A stretch of DNA of 12,267 bases, taken from Pseudomonadota bacterium. Lineage in GTDB: Bacteria > Pseudomonadota > Alphaproteobacteria > Rhizobiales > Hyphomicrobiaceae. The DNA lies in contig JAEZBZ010000342.1 of assembly GCA_023412745.1 (NCBI GenBank), positions 1 to 12,267 on the forward strand. The letters are read 5' to 3'. Position numbers and translations under genes: made by a program. Positions 5,138 to 12,135 of the stretch are shown piece by piece (position 1 is the first letter of the stretch; each line of letters begins with the position of its first letter). A model generated the notes under the pieces. The model worked only from the letters and a program-made list of their open reading frames with translations. It ran no database searches and had not been told where the DNA came from.

Positions 5138-7201
5138 TCAGCGCTTGGGCTTGCGGGACTTGTTGTCCGGCTTGCGATTGAAGACCTTCTGCTTCGGCTG
5201 CTCGACCACCGGCTCCGCATCGACAGCAGCTTCCGTTGTGGCCTCGCCGATATCGGCCCCCTCGTCCGAGGAGGCAGCGGGCTTCGCGGTGTCGTTGTCC
5301 GCTTTCGGTGCTGCAACGGTAGGCTTTGCCGGTGCCGGTTTGCCCGGCTCGGCCTTGCGCCCCGTGACGAGGCGGATCAGCGGACCGAAGTTGCGCTTGA
5401 TGTTCGCCCCGATCGGCACCTCGACGCCCTGGCGCCGCATGATCAGCCACTGCTGGGCCAGCGACAGCACGTTGTTCCACGCCCAGTAGATCACCAGGCC
5501 GGCCGGGAAGGTGGCGAGCAGGAAGGTGAACAGCACCGGCATCCAGTTGAAGATCTTCTGCTGGAGCGGGTCGGGCTGCTGCGGATTGAGCTGCATTTGC
5601 AGCCACATCGTGATGCCCATCAGAATCGGCCAGACACCGATGTGCAGGAATTCCGGCACGGCGAAGGGCAGCAGGCCGAAGAGGTTGAACAGCGATGTCG
5701 GGTCAGGCGCCGACAGATCCTTGATCCAGCCGAAGAATGGTGCGTGGCGCATGTCGATGCTGACGAACAACACCTTGTACAGCGCGAAGAACACCGGGAT
5801 CTGGATCAGGATGGGCAGACAGCCCGCCAGTGGATTGATCTTTTCGGTCTTGTAGAGCGCCATCAGCTCCTGCTGCTGACGCATCTTGTCGTCCTTGTAG
5901 CGGTCGCGGATGCGCTCCATTTCGGGCTGCAGCTTCTTCATCTTCGCCATCGACTCGTAAGACTTGTTGGCGAGCGGGAAGAACAGAGCCTTGATCACGA
6001 CGGTAGCTGCCAGAATGGCCAAGCCGAAGTTGCCAAGCAGCCCGTGGAACCAGTTGATCATCCAGAACAGCGGCTTGGTGATGAAGTAGAACCAGCCCCA
6101 GTCGATCAGCAGATCGAACTGCTTGATGTTCAGCGTATCGTTGTAGTTCTGAACCGCTTGGACTTGCCGGGCGCCGGCGAACAGATGGCCTTCCACGGAT
6201 GCATTCGATCCGGCCGGCACCACGGTTGCCGTCAGCAGGTAGTCGGTCTGGTAGGCGTCGCCCTGCGTGGCGTTCGCGGCCTGACCGGCCATGGAAGCGC
6301 GATATTCCGCCTTCTGGTCCGGAATGAGCGTTGCAGCCCAGTACTTGTCGGTGATGCCGAGCCAGCCACCGACGGCTTTCTCAACGGTCTTGCCGCCGTC
6401 GGGCTTGATGGCGGAAGCATAGGTGATCTCGTTGAGGCCGTTCTCGCCGAGAACGCCGATCAGCCCCTCGTGGAGAATGTAGAAACCCTGAACGAGCGGC
6501 GTGCCTTCACGCCTGATCCGCGCATATGGAAACAGCGTAACATCGTCGGCAGTCTTGTTCTCGACCGACTGCGTGACTTTGAACATGTAGATGTCGTCGA
6601 TGGAGATTACGCGGCGGAAGATGAGGCCACTGCCGTTGTCCCACACGAGCGTCACCGGCGTCTGCGGCGTCAGTGTCGTGTTGCCTTCCGCCTGCCACAG
6701 CGTCTCGCGGTCGGGCAGTTTCACGGTGGAGCCGGCTGGAGCAACCCAGCCGTATTCCGCGAAGTAAGCATTCACGCCCTCGGCGGGCGACAGGAGAATA
6801 ACGTTCGGGCTCTTCGGATCGACAGTTTCGCGATAGTTCTTCAGAACCAGATCGTCGATGCGGCCACCTTTGAGCGCGATCGAGCCGCGGACTGACGGAG
6901 TGTCGATGGCGACACGCGGTGATGCAGCCAGTGCCGCTTCACGCGTTGCCGCGAGGGCGCCGGGTGCAGCGATGCCAGGCGTCGTGGCTGTCGGTGAAGC
7001 GGGCGCAGTGCCGTCCGGTGCGGCGGGCGCTGCGGGCAGGCCGCTCTGCTGCTGTGTCGTCTGCTGTTGCTGCTGCAGACGGGCCTGATCTTCCTGCATC
7101 TTCGGCGTCGCGTAGAACATCTGCCAGCCGAGCAGGACTGCGATCGAAGCGATGATCGCAATCAGCAGGTTTTTTTGATTGTCGGGCTGTTGGCTTTGCA
7201 T
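5138..7201 (-). CDS. yidC: Membrane protein insertase YidC
   Basis: Inserts and folds inner-membrane proteins, alone or with SecYEG. The 687 residues show the Gram-negative layout. Membrane segment 1 is at 10-30, followed by a Gln- and Pro/Ala-rich linker (36-90), the periplasmic P1 beta-domain (about 95-370), then the conserved YidC/Oxa1 core (about 390-590). The core has the cytoplasmic hairpin SMAKMKKLQPEMERIRDRYKDD and the NPLAGCLP motif. The conserved positive residue of the hydrophilic groove is K404 (VVIKALFFPL), where E. coli has Arg; Lys is recalled as common in alphaproteobacteria. The protein is long because of a tail of about 95 residues (590-687). That tail is Ala/Pro/Lys-rich, has an acidic middle and ends in a basic KSRKPKR; such tails can bind ribosomes. 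GAGG lies 6-7 nt before the ATG. It is 116 nt after rnpA, with no yidD between them, and 9 nt before engB. Confidence 0.97.
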   Translation of the reverse strand: MQSQQPDNQKNLLIAIIASIAVLLGWQMFYATPKMQEDQARLQQQQQTTQQQSGLPAAPAAPDGTAPASPTATTPGIAAPGALAATREAALAASPRVAIDTPSVRGSIALKGGRIDDLVLKNYRETVDPKSPNVILLSPAEGVNAYFAEYGWVAPAGSTVKLPDRETLWQAEGNTTLTPQTPVTLVWDNGSGLIFRRVISIDDIYMFKVTQSVENKTADDVTLFPYARIRREGTPLVQGFYILHEGLIGVLGENGLNEITYASAIKPDGGKTVEKAVGGWLGITDKYWAATLIPDQKAEYRASMAGQAANATQGDAYQTDYLLTATVVPAGSNASVEGHLFAGARQVQAVQNYNDTLNIKQFDLLIDWGWFYFITKPLFWMINWFHGLLGNFGLAILAATVVIKALFFPLANKSYESMAKMKKLQPEMERIRDRYKDDKMRQQQELMALYKTEKINPLAGCLPILIQIPVFFALYKVLFVSIDMRHAPFFGWIKDLSAPDPTSLFNLFGLLPFAVPEFLHIGVWPILMGITMWLQMQLNPQQPDPLQQKIFNWMPVLFTFLLATFPAGLVIYWAWNNVLSLAQQWLIMRRQGVEVPIGANIKRNFGPLIRLVTGRKAEPGKPAPAKPTVAAPKADNDTAKPAASSDEGADIGEATTEAAVDAEPVVEQPKQKVFNRKPDNKSRKPKR

Positions 7202-7317
7202 CGCTGCCTCGGCTGGAGCCGGTCCATCGGCTGGATTGAAAGTTTACGGCTGTCCTACAGCGTACGCGCCGTTTTGTCTGGCATTTAGAACGTGGCAGCG
7301 GGTCGCGCCCCGCGCAG

Positions 7318-7698
7318 TCACGCCGGCGCGCGTGATGAACGAGCGCCCGTGCGGTGCATGCGGGTCAATGCCAGCGTGAGGTCGGATTTCAGATCCGCAA
7401 AGGGCCGATCGATCGCGGCAGCACGCGCGATGACGACATAGTCGAAGTCCGGCCGAGCGAGTTCGGAGATTTCGCGAACCGCCGATTTCAGCCTGCGGCG
7501 CAGACGATTGCGCACTACGGCTTTGCCGATCTTTTTGGTGACGGTGAAACCGAATCGCGCCCCCTCGGGTTCCTGGCCGTGCTGGCGCAAGTCCGCGCTG
7601 CGCGGCTTGGCTTCCACGACAAGTGCGGGCATGCTCCACCTGAGGCCACCCCTGACCCGGAGAAAATCCGCGCGACGTATCAGTGTTGTCAGGCCCAT
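7318..7698 (-). CDS. rnpA: Ribonuclease P protein component
   Basis: The basic protein subunit of RNase P, which assists the catalytic RNA in removing 5' leaders from pre-tRNAs. The 126-residue length is normal. The N-terminus (GLTTLIRRADFLRVRGG) is the usual substrate-cleft region. The family signature is at 50-72, including GKAVVRNRLRRRLK with the RNR core and dense Arg/Lys. The frame opens at ATG 7698, 76 nt after the rpmH stop, as in the standard rpmH-rnpA arrangement; a GGGGA is the best upstream ribosome binding site and is not strong. The C-terminal ten residues (GARSSRAPA) are a non-conserved tail. It is transcribed with rpmH upstream and probably yidC and engB downstream. Confidence 0.96.
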   Translation of the reverse strand: MGLTTLIRRADFLRVRGGLRWSMPALVVEAKPRSADLRQHGQEPEGARFGFTVTKKIGKAVVRNRLRRRLKSAVREISELARPDFDYVVIARAAAIDRPFADLKSDLTLALTRMHRTGARSSRAPA

Positions 7699-7774
7699 GC
7701 CACGCTTTCCCCATCAGGGATCTGTTGCGGGAAATGGGACCCGAGCTATGTGCCGCCGGGGGCAGCACCTCGCG

Positions 7775-7909
7775 TCAGGCTGACAGCCGCTTGCGGCCCT
7801 TGGCGCGCCGGCGAGCGAGAACCCTGGCGCCGCCGGTCGTCAGCATGCGCTTGCGGAAGCCATGACGCCGCTTGCGGACGAGCCGGCTCGGCTGATAAGT
7901 GCGTTTCAC
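7775..7909 (-). CDS. rpmH: 50S ribosomal protein L34 (GTG start)
   Basis: A 44-residue, highly basic ribosomal protein of the large subunit. It begins MKRTYQPSRLVRKRRHGF, continues FRKRMLTTGGARVLARRRAK and ends KGRKRLSA, a full-length textbook L34. The start is GTG (7907-7909) with a good GGAG 7 nt upstream; no ATG fits the conserved N-terminus. The short length and GTG start make it easy to miss. It is the first gene of the rpmH-rnpA-yidC-engB unit, driven by the near-consensus promoter at 8037-8065 through a leader of about 120 bases that carries a 7-bp hairpin. Confidence 0.97.
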   Translation of the reverse strand: MKRTYQPSRLVRKRRHGFRKRMLTTGGARVLARRRAKGRKRLSA

Positions 7910-7980
7910 GTTAACTCTCCGTAGCGTAGACGGATCACGAGGTTACGGAACAGAGACGCCGGAACAGCTGATCTCATGCA

Positions 7981-8003
7981 GGTCGTGCGGAATGTACACG
8001 ACC
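7981..8003 (-). promoter_or_regulatory. 7-bp hairpin in the rpmH 5' leader
   Basis: GGTCGTG (7981-7987) and CACGACC (7997-8003) are exact reverse complements around a 9-base loop. The structure lies about 72 bases upstream of the rpmH GTG and downstream of the predicted transcription start near 8030. No T-run follows it, so it is not a simple terminator. A role in leader RNA stability or in control of the operon is inferred. Confidence 0.45.
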
Positions 8004-8036
8004 GCCCACCCTCGCGTTCACGAATTGGACCGCGTG

Positions 8037-8065
8037 CTTATAGGGTCAGGCTACAGCCAAGTCAA
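8037..8065 (-). promoter_or_regulatory. Near-consensus sigma-70 promoter of the rpmH operon
   Basis: On the minus strand TTGACT (8060-8065) and TATAAG (8037-8042) are separated by exactly 17 bases, which fits a strong housekeeping promoter. Transcription would start near 8030, leaving a leader of about 120 bases before rpmH. Confidence 0.8.
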
Positions 8066-8099
8066 TTGCGACGAGATCAGACCGCGCTTGGCCGCGGAT

Positions 8100-8123
8100 C
8101 CGGTTGGTCGGTCGTACAACCGG
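8100..8123. repeat. 7-bp perfect inverted repeat (CCGGTTG-N10-CAACCGG)
   Basis: CCGGTTG (8100-8106) and CAACCGG (8117-8123) are exact reverse complements. The right arm overlaps a second, 8-bp palindrome AACCGGTT (8118-8125). The site lies 35 bases upstream of the rpmH -35 box and about 187 bases before the TVP38 start, so it could be a regulator site for either side. Confidence 0.45.
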
Positions 8124-8309
8124 TTAGGTGCGGTTCACTTGTTCTTGAGGTCCCGTTTCCTTTTTCCCGGAAGGGGCGCACCTTGCGACAGGCGAGCGCG
8201 CCGGAGCTATCACGCGGATGGAATTTGGGCGCGCGCGTGGACGACCGACCAGTCCGTCTTGATTGGCCATAGTCCGCCCCGTGCCGTACAGATTTCTTAA
8301 ACTGGTGTC

Positions 8310-9095
8310 ATGACCACCGACAACGGACCCAAGATAAAGCCGACCCGAGCCCGTTGGGTCCCTCTGGCCATTCTGCTCGCCTGCATGGCACTGGTGTTTA
8401 TTCTCGGCGGTCACAAGGTCCTTTCCCTCAAGACGATCGGTCTGAATTACGAAGCTCTGAAGATGCTGATCATTGAGCATCTGGGCCTCGCCATACTCAT
8501 TTACTTTGTCGGCTACGTCGCGGTTGTCGCGTTGTCGCTTCCGGGTGGCCTCGTGATGACCCTGGCCGGTGGCCTGTTCTTCGGCTGGAAACTGGCCACC
8601 CCGCTGACTGTGGTCGCGGCAACCGTAGGCGCGACCATCGTCTTCCTGGTGGCCAGGACGTCGGTCGGCGAACCGCTGGCCGCCAAGGCAGGCCCGTGGC
8701 TCGGCAAGCTGCGCGAAGGCTTCCGCGAGAACGCGTTGAGCTATCTGCTGTTCCTGCGTCTGGTGCCGGCATTTCCGTTCGTGGTCGTCAATCTGGCGCC
8801 GGCCTTGCTGGGTGTGCCGCTGAAAACCTATGTGCTCGGCACGTTTATCGGCATTATTCCGGGGACGGCCGCGTTCACCGTTACGGGCTCCGGCCTTGCC
8901 AGTGTTATCAAAGCGCAGAATCGCGCCTACGCCGAATGTCTGGCCAAGGCGCTGCCGAATGTGACGTGTCCTTACAAAATCGATAAGAGCATGCTGTTGA
9001 CCAAGGAGGTTGTGGCCGCGTTCGTCCTTCTTGGTGTGCTCGCACTCATACCCGTGCTCATCAAGAAATGGAGCAAGCGCGATGCAGCGGCATAA
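8310..9095 (+). CDS. TVP38/TMEM64 family (VTT domain) inner-membrane protein
   Basis: An integral membrane protein of 261 residues in the DedA/TVP38/TMEM64 (SNARE-associated, VTT) superfamily. Some members move or scramble lipids, but the substrate here is unknown. A basic N-terminus (KIKPTRARW) precedes membrane segment 1 (17-33). The VTT core spans about 60-200 with the typical pattern LPGGLVMTLAGGLFFGW (78-93), then the FLRLVPAFPFVVVNLAPALLGV segment and GIIPGTAAF. A last membrane segment at 233-251 ends in a basic KKWSKRD tail. Both ends should be cytoplasmic. The loop at about 200-230 between the last segments is then external and carries two cysteines, C210 and C220. ATG 8310 has no clear Shine-Dalgarno. 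The stop overlaps the start of the next gene by 14 bases, so the two proteins are almost certainly made together. TVP38 proteins are often encoded beside, or fused to, such flavoproteins (recalled). Confidence 0.9.
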   Translation: MTTDNGPKIKPTRARWVPLAILLACMALVFILGGHKVLSLKTIGLNYEALKMLIIEHLGLAILIYFVGYVAVVALSLPGGLVMTLAGGLFFGWKLATPLTVVAATVGATIVFLVARTSVGEPLAAKAGPWLGKLREGFRENALSYLLFLRLVPAFPFVVVNLAPALLGVPLKTYVLGTFIGIIPGTAAFTVTGSGLASVIKAQNRAYAECLAKALPNVTCPYKIDKSMLLTKEVVAAFVLLGVLALIPVLIKKWSKRDAAA

Positions 9096-10560
9096 TCCGG
9101 CCGACGGTGACGGGGCGATCCTCCCTACCGCCAGCAAGAGCGATCTGATCGAGACTGACATCTGCGTCATCGGCGCCGGTTCAGGAGGCTTGTCGGTCGC
9201 TGCCGCGGTGGCCGCGTTCGGCCGCAGCGTCGTGATCGTCGAAAAACATAAGATGGGCGGCGACTGCCTCAACTATGGCTGCGTGCCCTCGAAAGCTTTG
9301 ATCGCGGCTGCAAAGCGCGCACATATCATGCGAACCAGCAAGCCGTTCGGCCTCGGCACGGTGTCGCCCGATGTCGATTGGAAAGGCGTGCGCGATCATG
9401 TGAAGGGTGTGATCGCGAGCATCGCGCCGATGGATTCTGTTGAACGGTTCTCCGGACTTGGCGTGCGCGTCGTTCTGGCGCCGGCGCGATTCATCGACAA
9501 GAAAACCGTGCAGGCCGGCGAGCATCGCATTCGCGCGCGCCGCTTCGTCATCGCGACAGGATCGTCGCCGGTTGTCCCGGATATTCCCGGGCTCGACCAG
9601 GTCGGCTGCTTCACCAACGAAACGATCTTCAATAATGCGGAGGCGATTGGCCACTTGATCGTCATCGGCGGCGGCCCGATCGGACTTGAACTGGCCCAGG
9701 CCTATTTGCGCCTCGGCGCCAAGGTCACGGTTCTGGAAGCACAAACAGCACTGCGCAAGGAAGACCCCGAGATCGCAACGCTCGCGCTCAAGACGCTGCG
9801 CGAGGAAGGCGTTGATATCCGCGAAAACACAAGCGTCGATCGAGTCGAGGGCCTGCCCGGACAGGTGCGCGTCATCACGCGCGCGAGTGGTCAGTCCGAT
9901 GTCGTGGAAGGCACGCACATCCTGGTGGCGGTTGGGCGTCGTCCGAGTATCGATGGACTCGGTCTGGATGTGGCCCGTATCAAGCATGACGCGACCGGCA
10001 TCCGCGTAAACCCCGGGTTGGTGACATCCAACTGGCGGGCGTTTGCGATCGGCGATTGCATCGGCGGCGCTCAATTGACGCACTTGGCCAATTATCACGC
10101 TGGCATCGTCATCCGCCGCGCGTTGTTCAGGCTGCCGTCGACTGTCGACAATTCGGTCATCCCGCGCGTCACGTTCACGGATCCGGAAGTGGCTCACGTC
10201 GGGCTGTCGGAGGAAGAGGCGCGCAAGAACAACAGCAAAATCTGTGTCGTTCGTTGGCCCCATCACGAAAATGACCGCGCCCAGACCGAACGTGCGACAC
10301 ACGGGCTGGTCAAGGTCGTGACTAGCAGCAAAGGGCGGATTCTGGGCGCCAGCATCGTCGGCGAGCAGGCTGGCGAACTGATCCAGATGTGGTCTCTGGC
10401 CGTTTCCCAGGGCATGAAGATCAAGGCCATGACCGGTTGGGTGTCGCCCTATCCGACATTTTCAGAGATCAACAAGCGGGCCGCGATCCGCTATTATGCA
10501 GCAGCGGCCAGCAACCCCATGGTGCGAAAGGTGATTTCATTGCTGGCTAAGCTTGGTTGA
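9082..10560 (+). CDS. FAD-dependent pyridine nucleotide-disulfide oxidoreductase (MerA-like)
   Basis: A class-I flavoprotein disulfide reductase of 492 residues. It shows FAD-binding GAGSGG (31-36), the redox-active disulfide C62/C67 in CLNYGCVPSK, an ATG motif (158-160), the NAD(P)-binding GGGPIG (196-201), FAD-binding AIGD (322-325) and the dimer-interface domain from about 360 (PRVTFTDPEVAHVGLSE). An acidic residue (E219) ends the second strand of the NAD domain, which favours NADH over NADPH, weakly. The C-terminal motif is PYPTFSE: Tyr457 replaces the His of HPT in glutathione reductase and lipoamide dehydrogenase, while E462 is kept. It lacks the metal-binding N-domain and C-terminal Cys pair of true mercuric reductases, so mercury reduction is not supported. 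A C-terminal basic, amphipathic helix (NPMVRKVISLLAKLG) may touch the membrane. ATG 9082 has GGAG 8 nt upstream and lies inside the end of the VTT gene. The electron acceptor is unknown. Confidence 0.92.
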   Translation: MQRHNPADGDGAILPTASKSDLIETDICVIGAGSGGLSVAAAVAAFGRSVVIVEKHKMGGDCLNYGCVPSKALIAAAKRAHIMRTSKPFGLGTVSPDVDWKGVRDHVKGVIASIAPMDSVERFSGLGVRVVLAPARFIDKKTVQAGEHRIRARRFVIATGSSPVVPDIPGLDQVGCFTNETIFNNAEAIGHLIVIGGGPIGLELAQAYLRLGAKVTVLEAQTALRKEDPEIATLALKTLREEGVDIRENTSVDRVEGLPGQVRVITRASGQSDVVEGTHILVAVGRRPSIDGLGLDVARIKHDATGIRVNPGLVTSNWRAFAIGDCIGGAQLTHLANYHAGIVIRRALFRLPSTVDNSVIPRVTFTDPEVAHVGLSEEEARKNNSKICVVRWPHHENDRAQTERATHGLVKVVTSSKGRILGASIVGEQAGELIQMWSLAVSQGMKIKAMTGWVSPYPTFSEINKRAAIRYYAAAASNPMVRKVISLLAKLG

Positions 10561-10587
10561 ATTGCGTCGCGCCAGCTTGAGGATTTT

Positions 10588-12123
10588 GTGCCGCAGGATT
10601 CGGCTCCTCTAAACGACAATGCGGCTGCTCCGCTGCCCGGCGGAGGGCAGGATATGGCGCGTCCGGTGGCCGAGCGCGGCTTGCGGGTCGGGCTGCCGTG
10701 GAAGCTGCTGTGGCTGACGCTTCTATTTGTAATGCTCGCCGAAGTGCTGATCTTCGTCCCGTCGATCGCCAATTTCCGTGTCAATTGGCTGACCGATCGG
10801 CTGACGGCGGCGCGATTGGCCTCGCTTGCGGCGGAAGCGGCGCCTGGGGGTGTCATTCCGGACGGCGTCCGTAGTGAATTGCTCAGCACGGCGCAGCTCA
10901 AGTCAGTGGCCATCAAGACGGGCAAGAAACGCCTGCTGGTGCTGCCGGCCGAACAGCCGTTCACTGTCGACTCGTCCTATGACCTGCGTTTCCCGCCGAA
11001 AACGACGCTGCTCGATGAGGTGCGGCTGCGGTACAATCTGATCGCGGATGCTTTGGCGGTGTTCGTGGCCCCGAAAGGACGGACCATCCTGGTCTACGGG
11101 CACCCCAATTCCGGCACGCCGCAACCCATGTCGGATTTTGTCGAGATCGTGCTGCCCGAAGCGACGCTGAAGGCGGCGATGGTGCGTTACGGCCTGAATA
11201 TCCTGTGGTTGTCGATCGTCATTTCCGTCATCGCGGCCGCGCTCGTGTATTTCGCGCTCAGTGCGCTGCTGGTGCGTCCGATGATGCGCCTGACCCACAA
11301 TATGCTGGCGTTCAGCGAGAACCCGGAGGATTCGAGCCGGATCATCTCGCCGTCCGATCGCCGCGACGAAATCGGCATCGCGGAACGGGAGCTGGCGCGC
11401 ATGCAGCGGCAGCTCGCCCAGACCCTGCATCAGAAAAGCCGTCTGGCGGAACTCGGTCTCGCTGTAAGCAAGATCAACCACGACTTGCGCAACATGCTGG
11501 CGAGCGCCCAGCTCATTTCAGACCGCCTGGCGACACTGCCCGATCCGACGGTGCAACGGTTGACGCCGAAGCTGCTGGCATCGCTGGATCGCGCCATCAC
11601 CTTCTGCAACGATACGCTGCGCTTCGGCCGGGCCGAAGAAGCTGCGCCACGCCGCGAGCTGTTCGCATTGCGGGAGCTGGTCGAGGAGGTCGGCGAGGGG
11701 CTGGGATTGCCGCGCGAAGACATCGGCTGGCATGTGAACATCGATCCGGCGCTGAAAGTCGATGCCGATCGCGATCACATGTTCCGTATCCTTAACAATT
11801 TGTGTCGTAACGCCGTGCAGGCCATCGAGGGTATGGGGCCGGGGGTGATCGGCGAGGTATCCGTCGATGCATACCGCGACAATGGCCGGTCTATCATCGA
11901 GGTGCGGGATACCGGGCCTGGCGTCCCTGAAGCTCTCCGGGCGCGTCTGTTCCAGGCATTCGGCACGTCGGCGCGCAAAGGTGGGTCCGGCCTGGGGCTG
12001 GCGATCGTCGCCGAGCTGGTGCGGTCGCATGGTGGCACGCTGGTTCTGCTGAATGTGCCCAAGGGCTCCGCGTTCCGGATCGAGATCCCGGATCGCGTGG
12101 AGATGACCTACAAGGCGGCTTGA
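10588..12123 (+). CDS. Sensor histidine kinase (HAMP, HisKA-like, HATPase_c)
   Basis: A membrane sensor kinase of 511 residues. Membrane segment 1 is at about 39-60 and segment 2 at 204-228, enclosing an extracytoplasmic sensor region of about 140 residues with no recognised fold. A HAMP-like linker (229-280) leads to the phosphoacceptor helix KINHDLRN (H298). The HATPase_c domain has the N-box ILNNLCRNAVQAIEG (N403, N407), G1 DTGPG (441-445), the F region LFQAFGTS and G2 GGSGLGLA (465-472), so all catalytic parts are intact. It follows the flavoprotein gene by 27 nt with no terminator, so it is the third gene of that operon. No response regulator is in the window. Two starts are possible: GTG 10588 (GAGG, 5 nt spacing) and ATG 10654 (GGAGGG, 6 nt spacing; 489 residues). 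The longer one is given, but the shorter is about as likely and changes only a non-conserved, Pro/Ala-rich leader. Confidence 0.93.
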   Translation: MPQDSAPLNDNAAAPLPGGGQDMARPVAERGLRVGLPWKLLWLTLLFVMLAEVLIFVPSIANFRVNWLTDRLTAARLASLAAEAAPGGVIPDGVRSELLSTAQLKSVAIKTGKKRLLVLPAEQPFTVDSSYDLRFPPKTTLLDEVRLRYNLIADALAVFVAPKGRTILVYGHPNSGTPQPMSDFVEIVLPEATLKAAMVRYGLNILWLSIVISVIAAALVYFALSALLVRPMMRLTHNMLAFSENPEDSSRIISPSDRRDEIGIAERELARMQRQLAQTLHQKSRLAELGLAVSKINHDLRNMLASAQLISDRLATLPDPTVQRLTPKLLASLDRAITFCNDTLRFGRAEEAAPRRELFALRELVEEVGEGLGLPREDIGWHVNIDPALKVDADRDHMFRILNNLCRNAVQAIEGMGPGVIGEVSVDAYRDNGRSIIEVRDTGPGVPEALRARLFQAFGTSARKGGSGLGLAIVAELVRSHGGTLVLLNVPKGSAFRIEIPDRVEMTYKAA

Positions 12124-12135
12124 GCCGGATTTTTT
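12116..12135 (+). terminator. Probable intrinsic terminator overlapping the kinase stop codon
   Basis: CGGCT-TG-AGCCG (12116-12127), effectively a 4-bp stem with a TTGA loop holding most of the stop codon, is followed by GA and six T residues (12130-12135). The stem is short but entirely GC, and the T-run is the best in the window. Confidence 0.5.

Larger units (their letters stand above)
7910..8309. other. 400-base divergent control region between rpmH and the TVP38 gene
   Basis: No credible gene lies here. It holds the rpmH leader with a hairpin (7981-8003), the rpmH promoter (8037-8065), an inverted repeat (8100-8123) and about 185 further bases leading to ATG 8310. A TTGATT at about 8259 could be a -35 for the plus-strand operon, but no well-spaced -10 was found; the TVP38 start also lacks a clear Shine-Dalgarno. 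No DnaA-box cluster or AT-rich unwinding element was seen, so there is no sign of an origin next to rpmH. Confidence 0.6.

Noticed and set aside
5597..6895. 432-codon open frame antisense to yidC
   Set aside because: Shadow of the yidC coding frame; no recognisable motif and no ribosome binding site of note.
7202..7317. yidD between rnpA and yidC, where many bacteria have it
   Set aside because: The gap is 116 bases and no frame encodes the YidD Cys-rich motif.
7910..8309. Chromosomal origin next to rpmH
   Set aside because: No dnaA gene, DnaA-box cluster or AT-rich unwinding region is present.
9010..9081. Earlier in-frame start at 9010 for the flavoprotein
   Set aside because: It would overlap the TVP38 gene by 86 bases and add residues unlike the family; ATG 9082 has GGAG at 8 nt and a normal N-terminus.
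8124..9272. 382-codon minus-strand open frame across the TVP38 gene and its upstream region
   Set aside because: Composition (Gln/Arg/His-rich) is that of a shadow, while the plus strand has a clear VTT-domain protein with membrane segments.
9082..10560. Naming the flavoprotein mercuric reductase (merA)
   Set aside because: No N-terminal heavy-metal domain, no C-terminal vicinal Cys pair, and no mer genes nearby.
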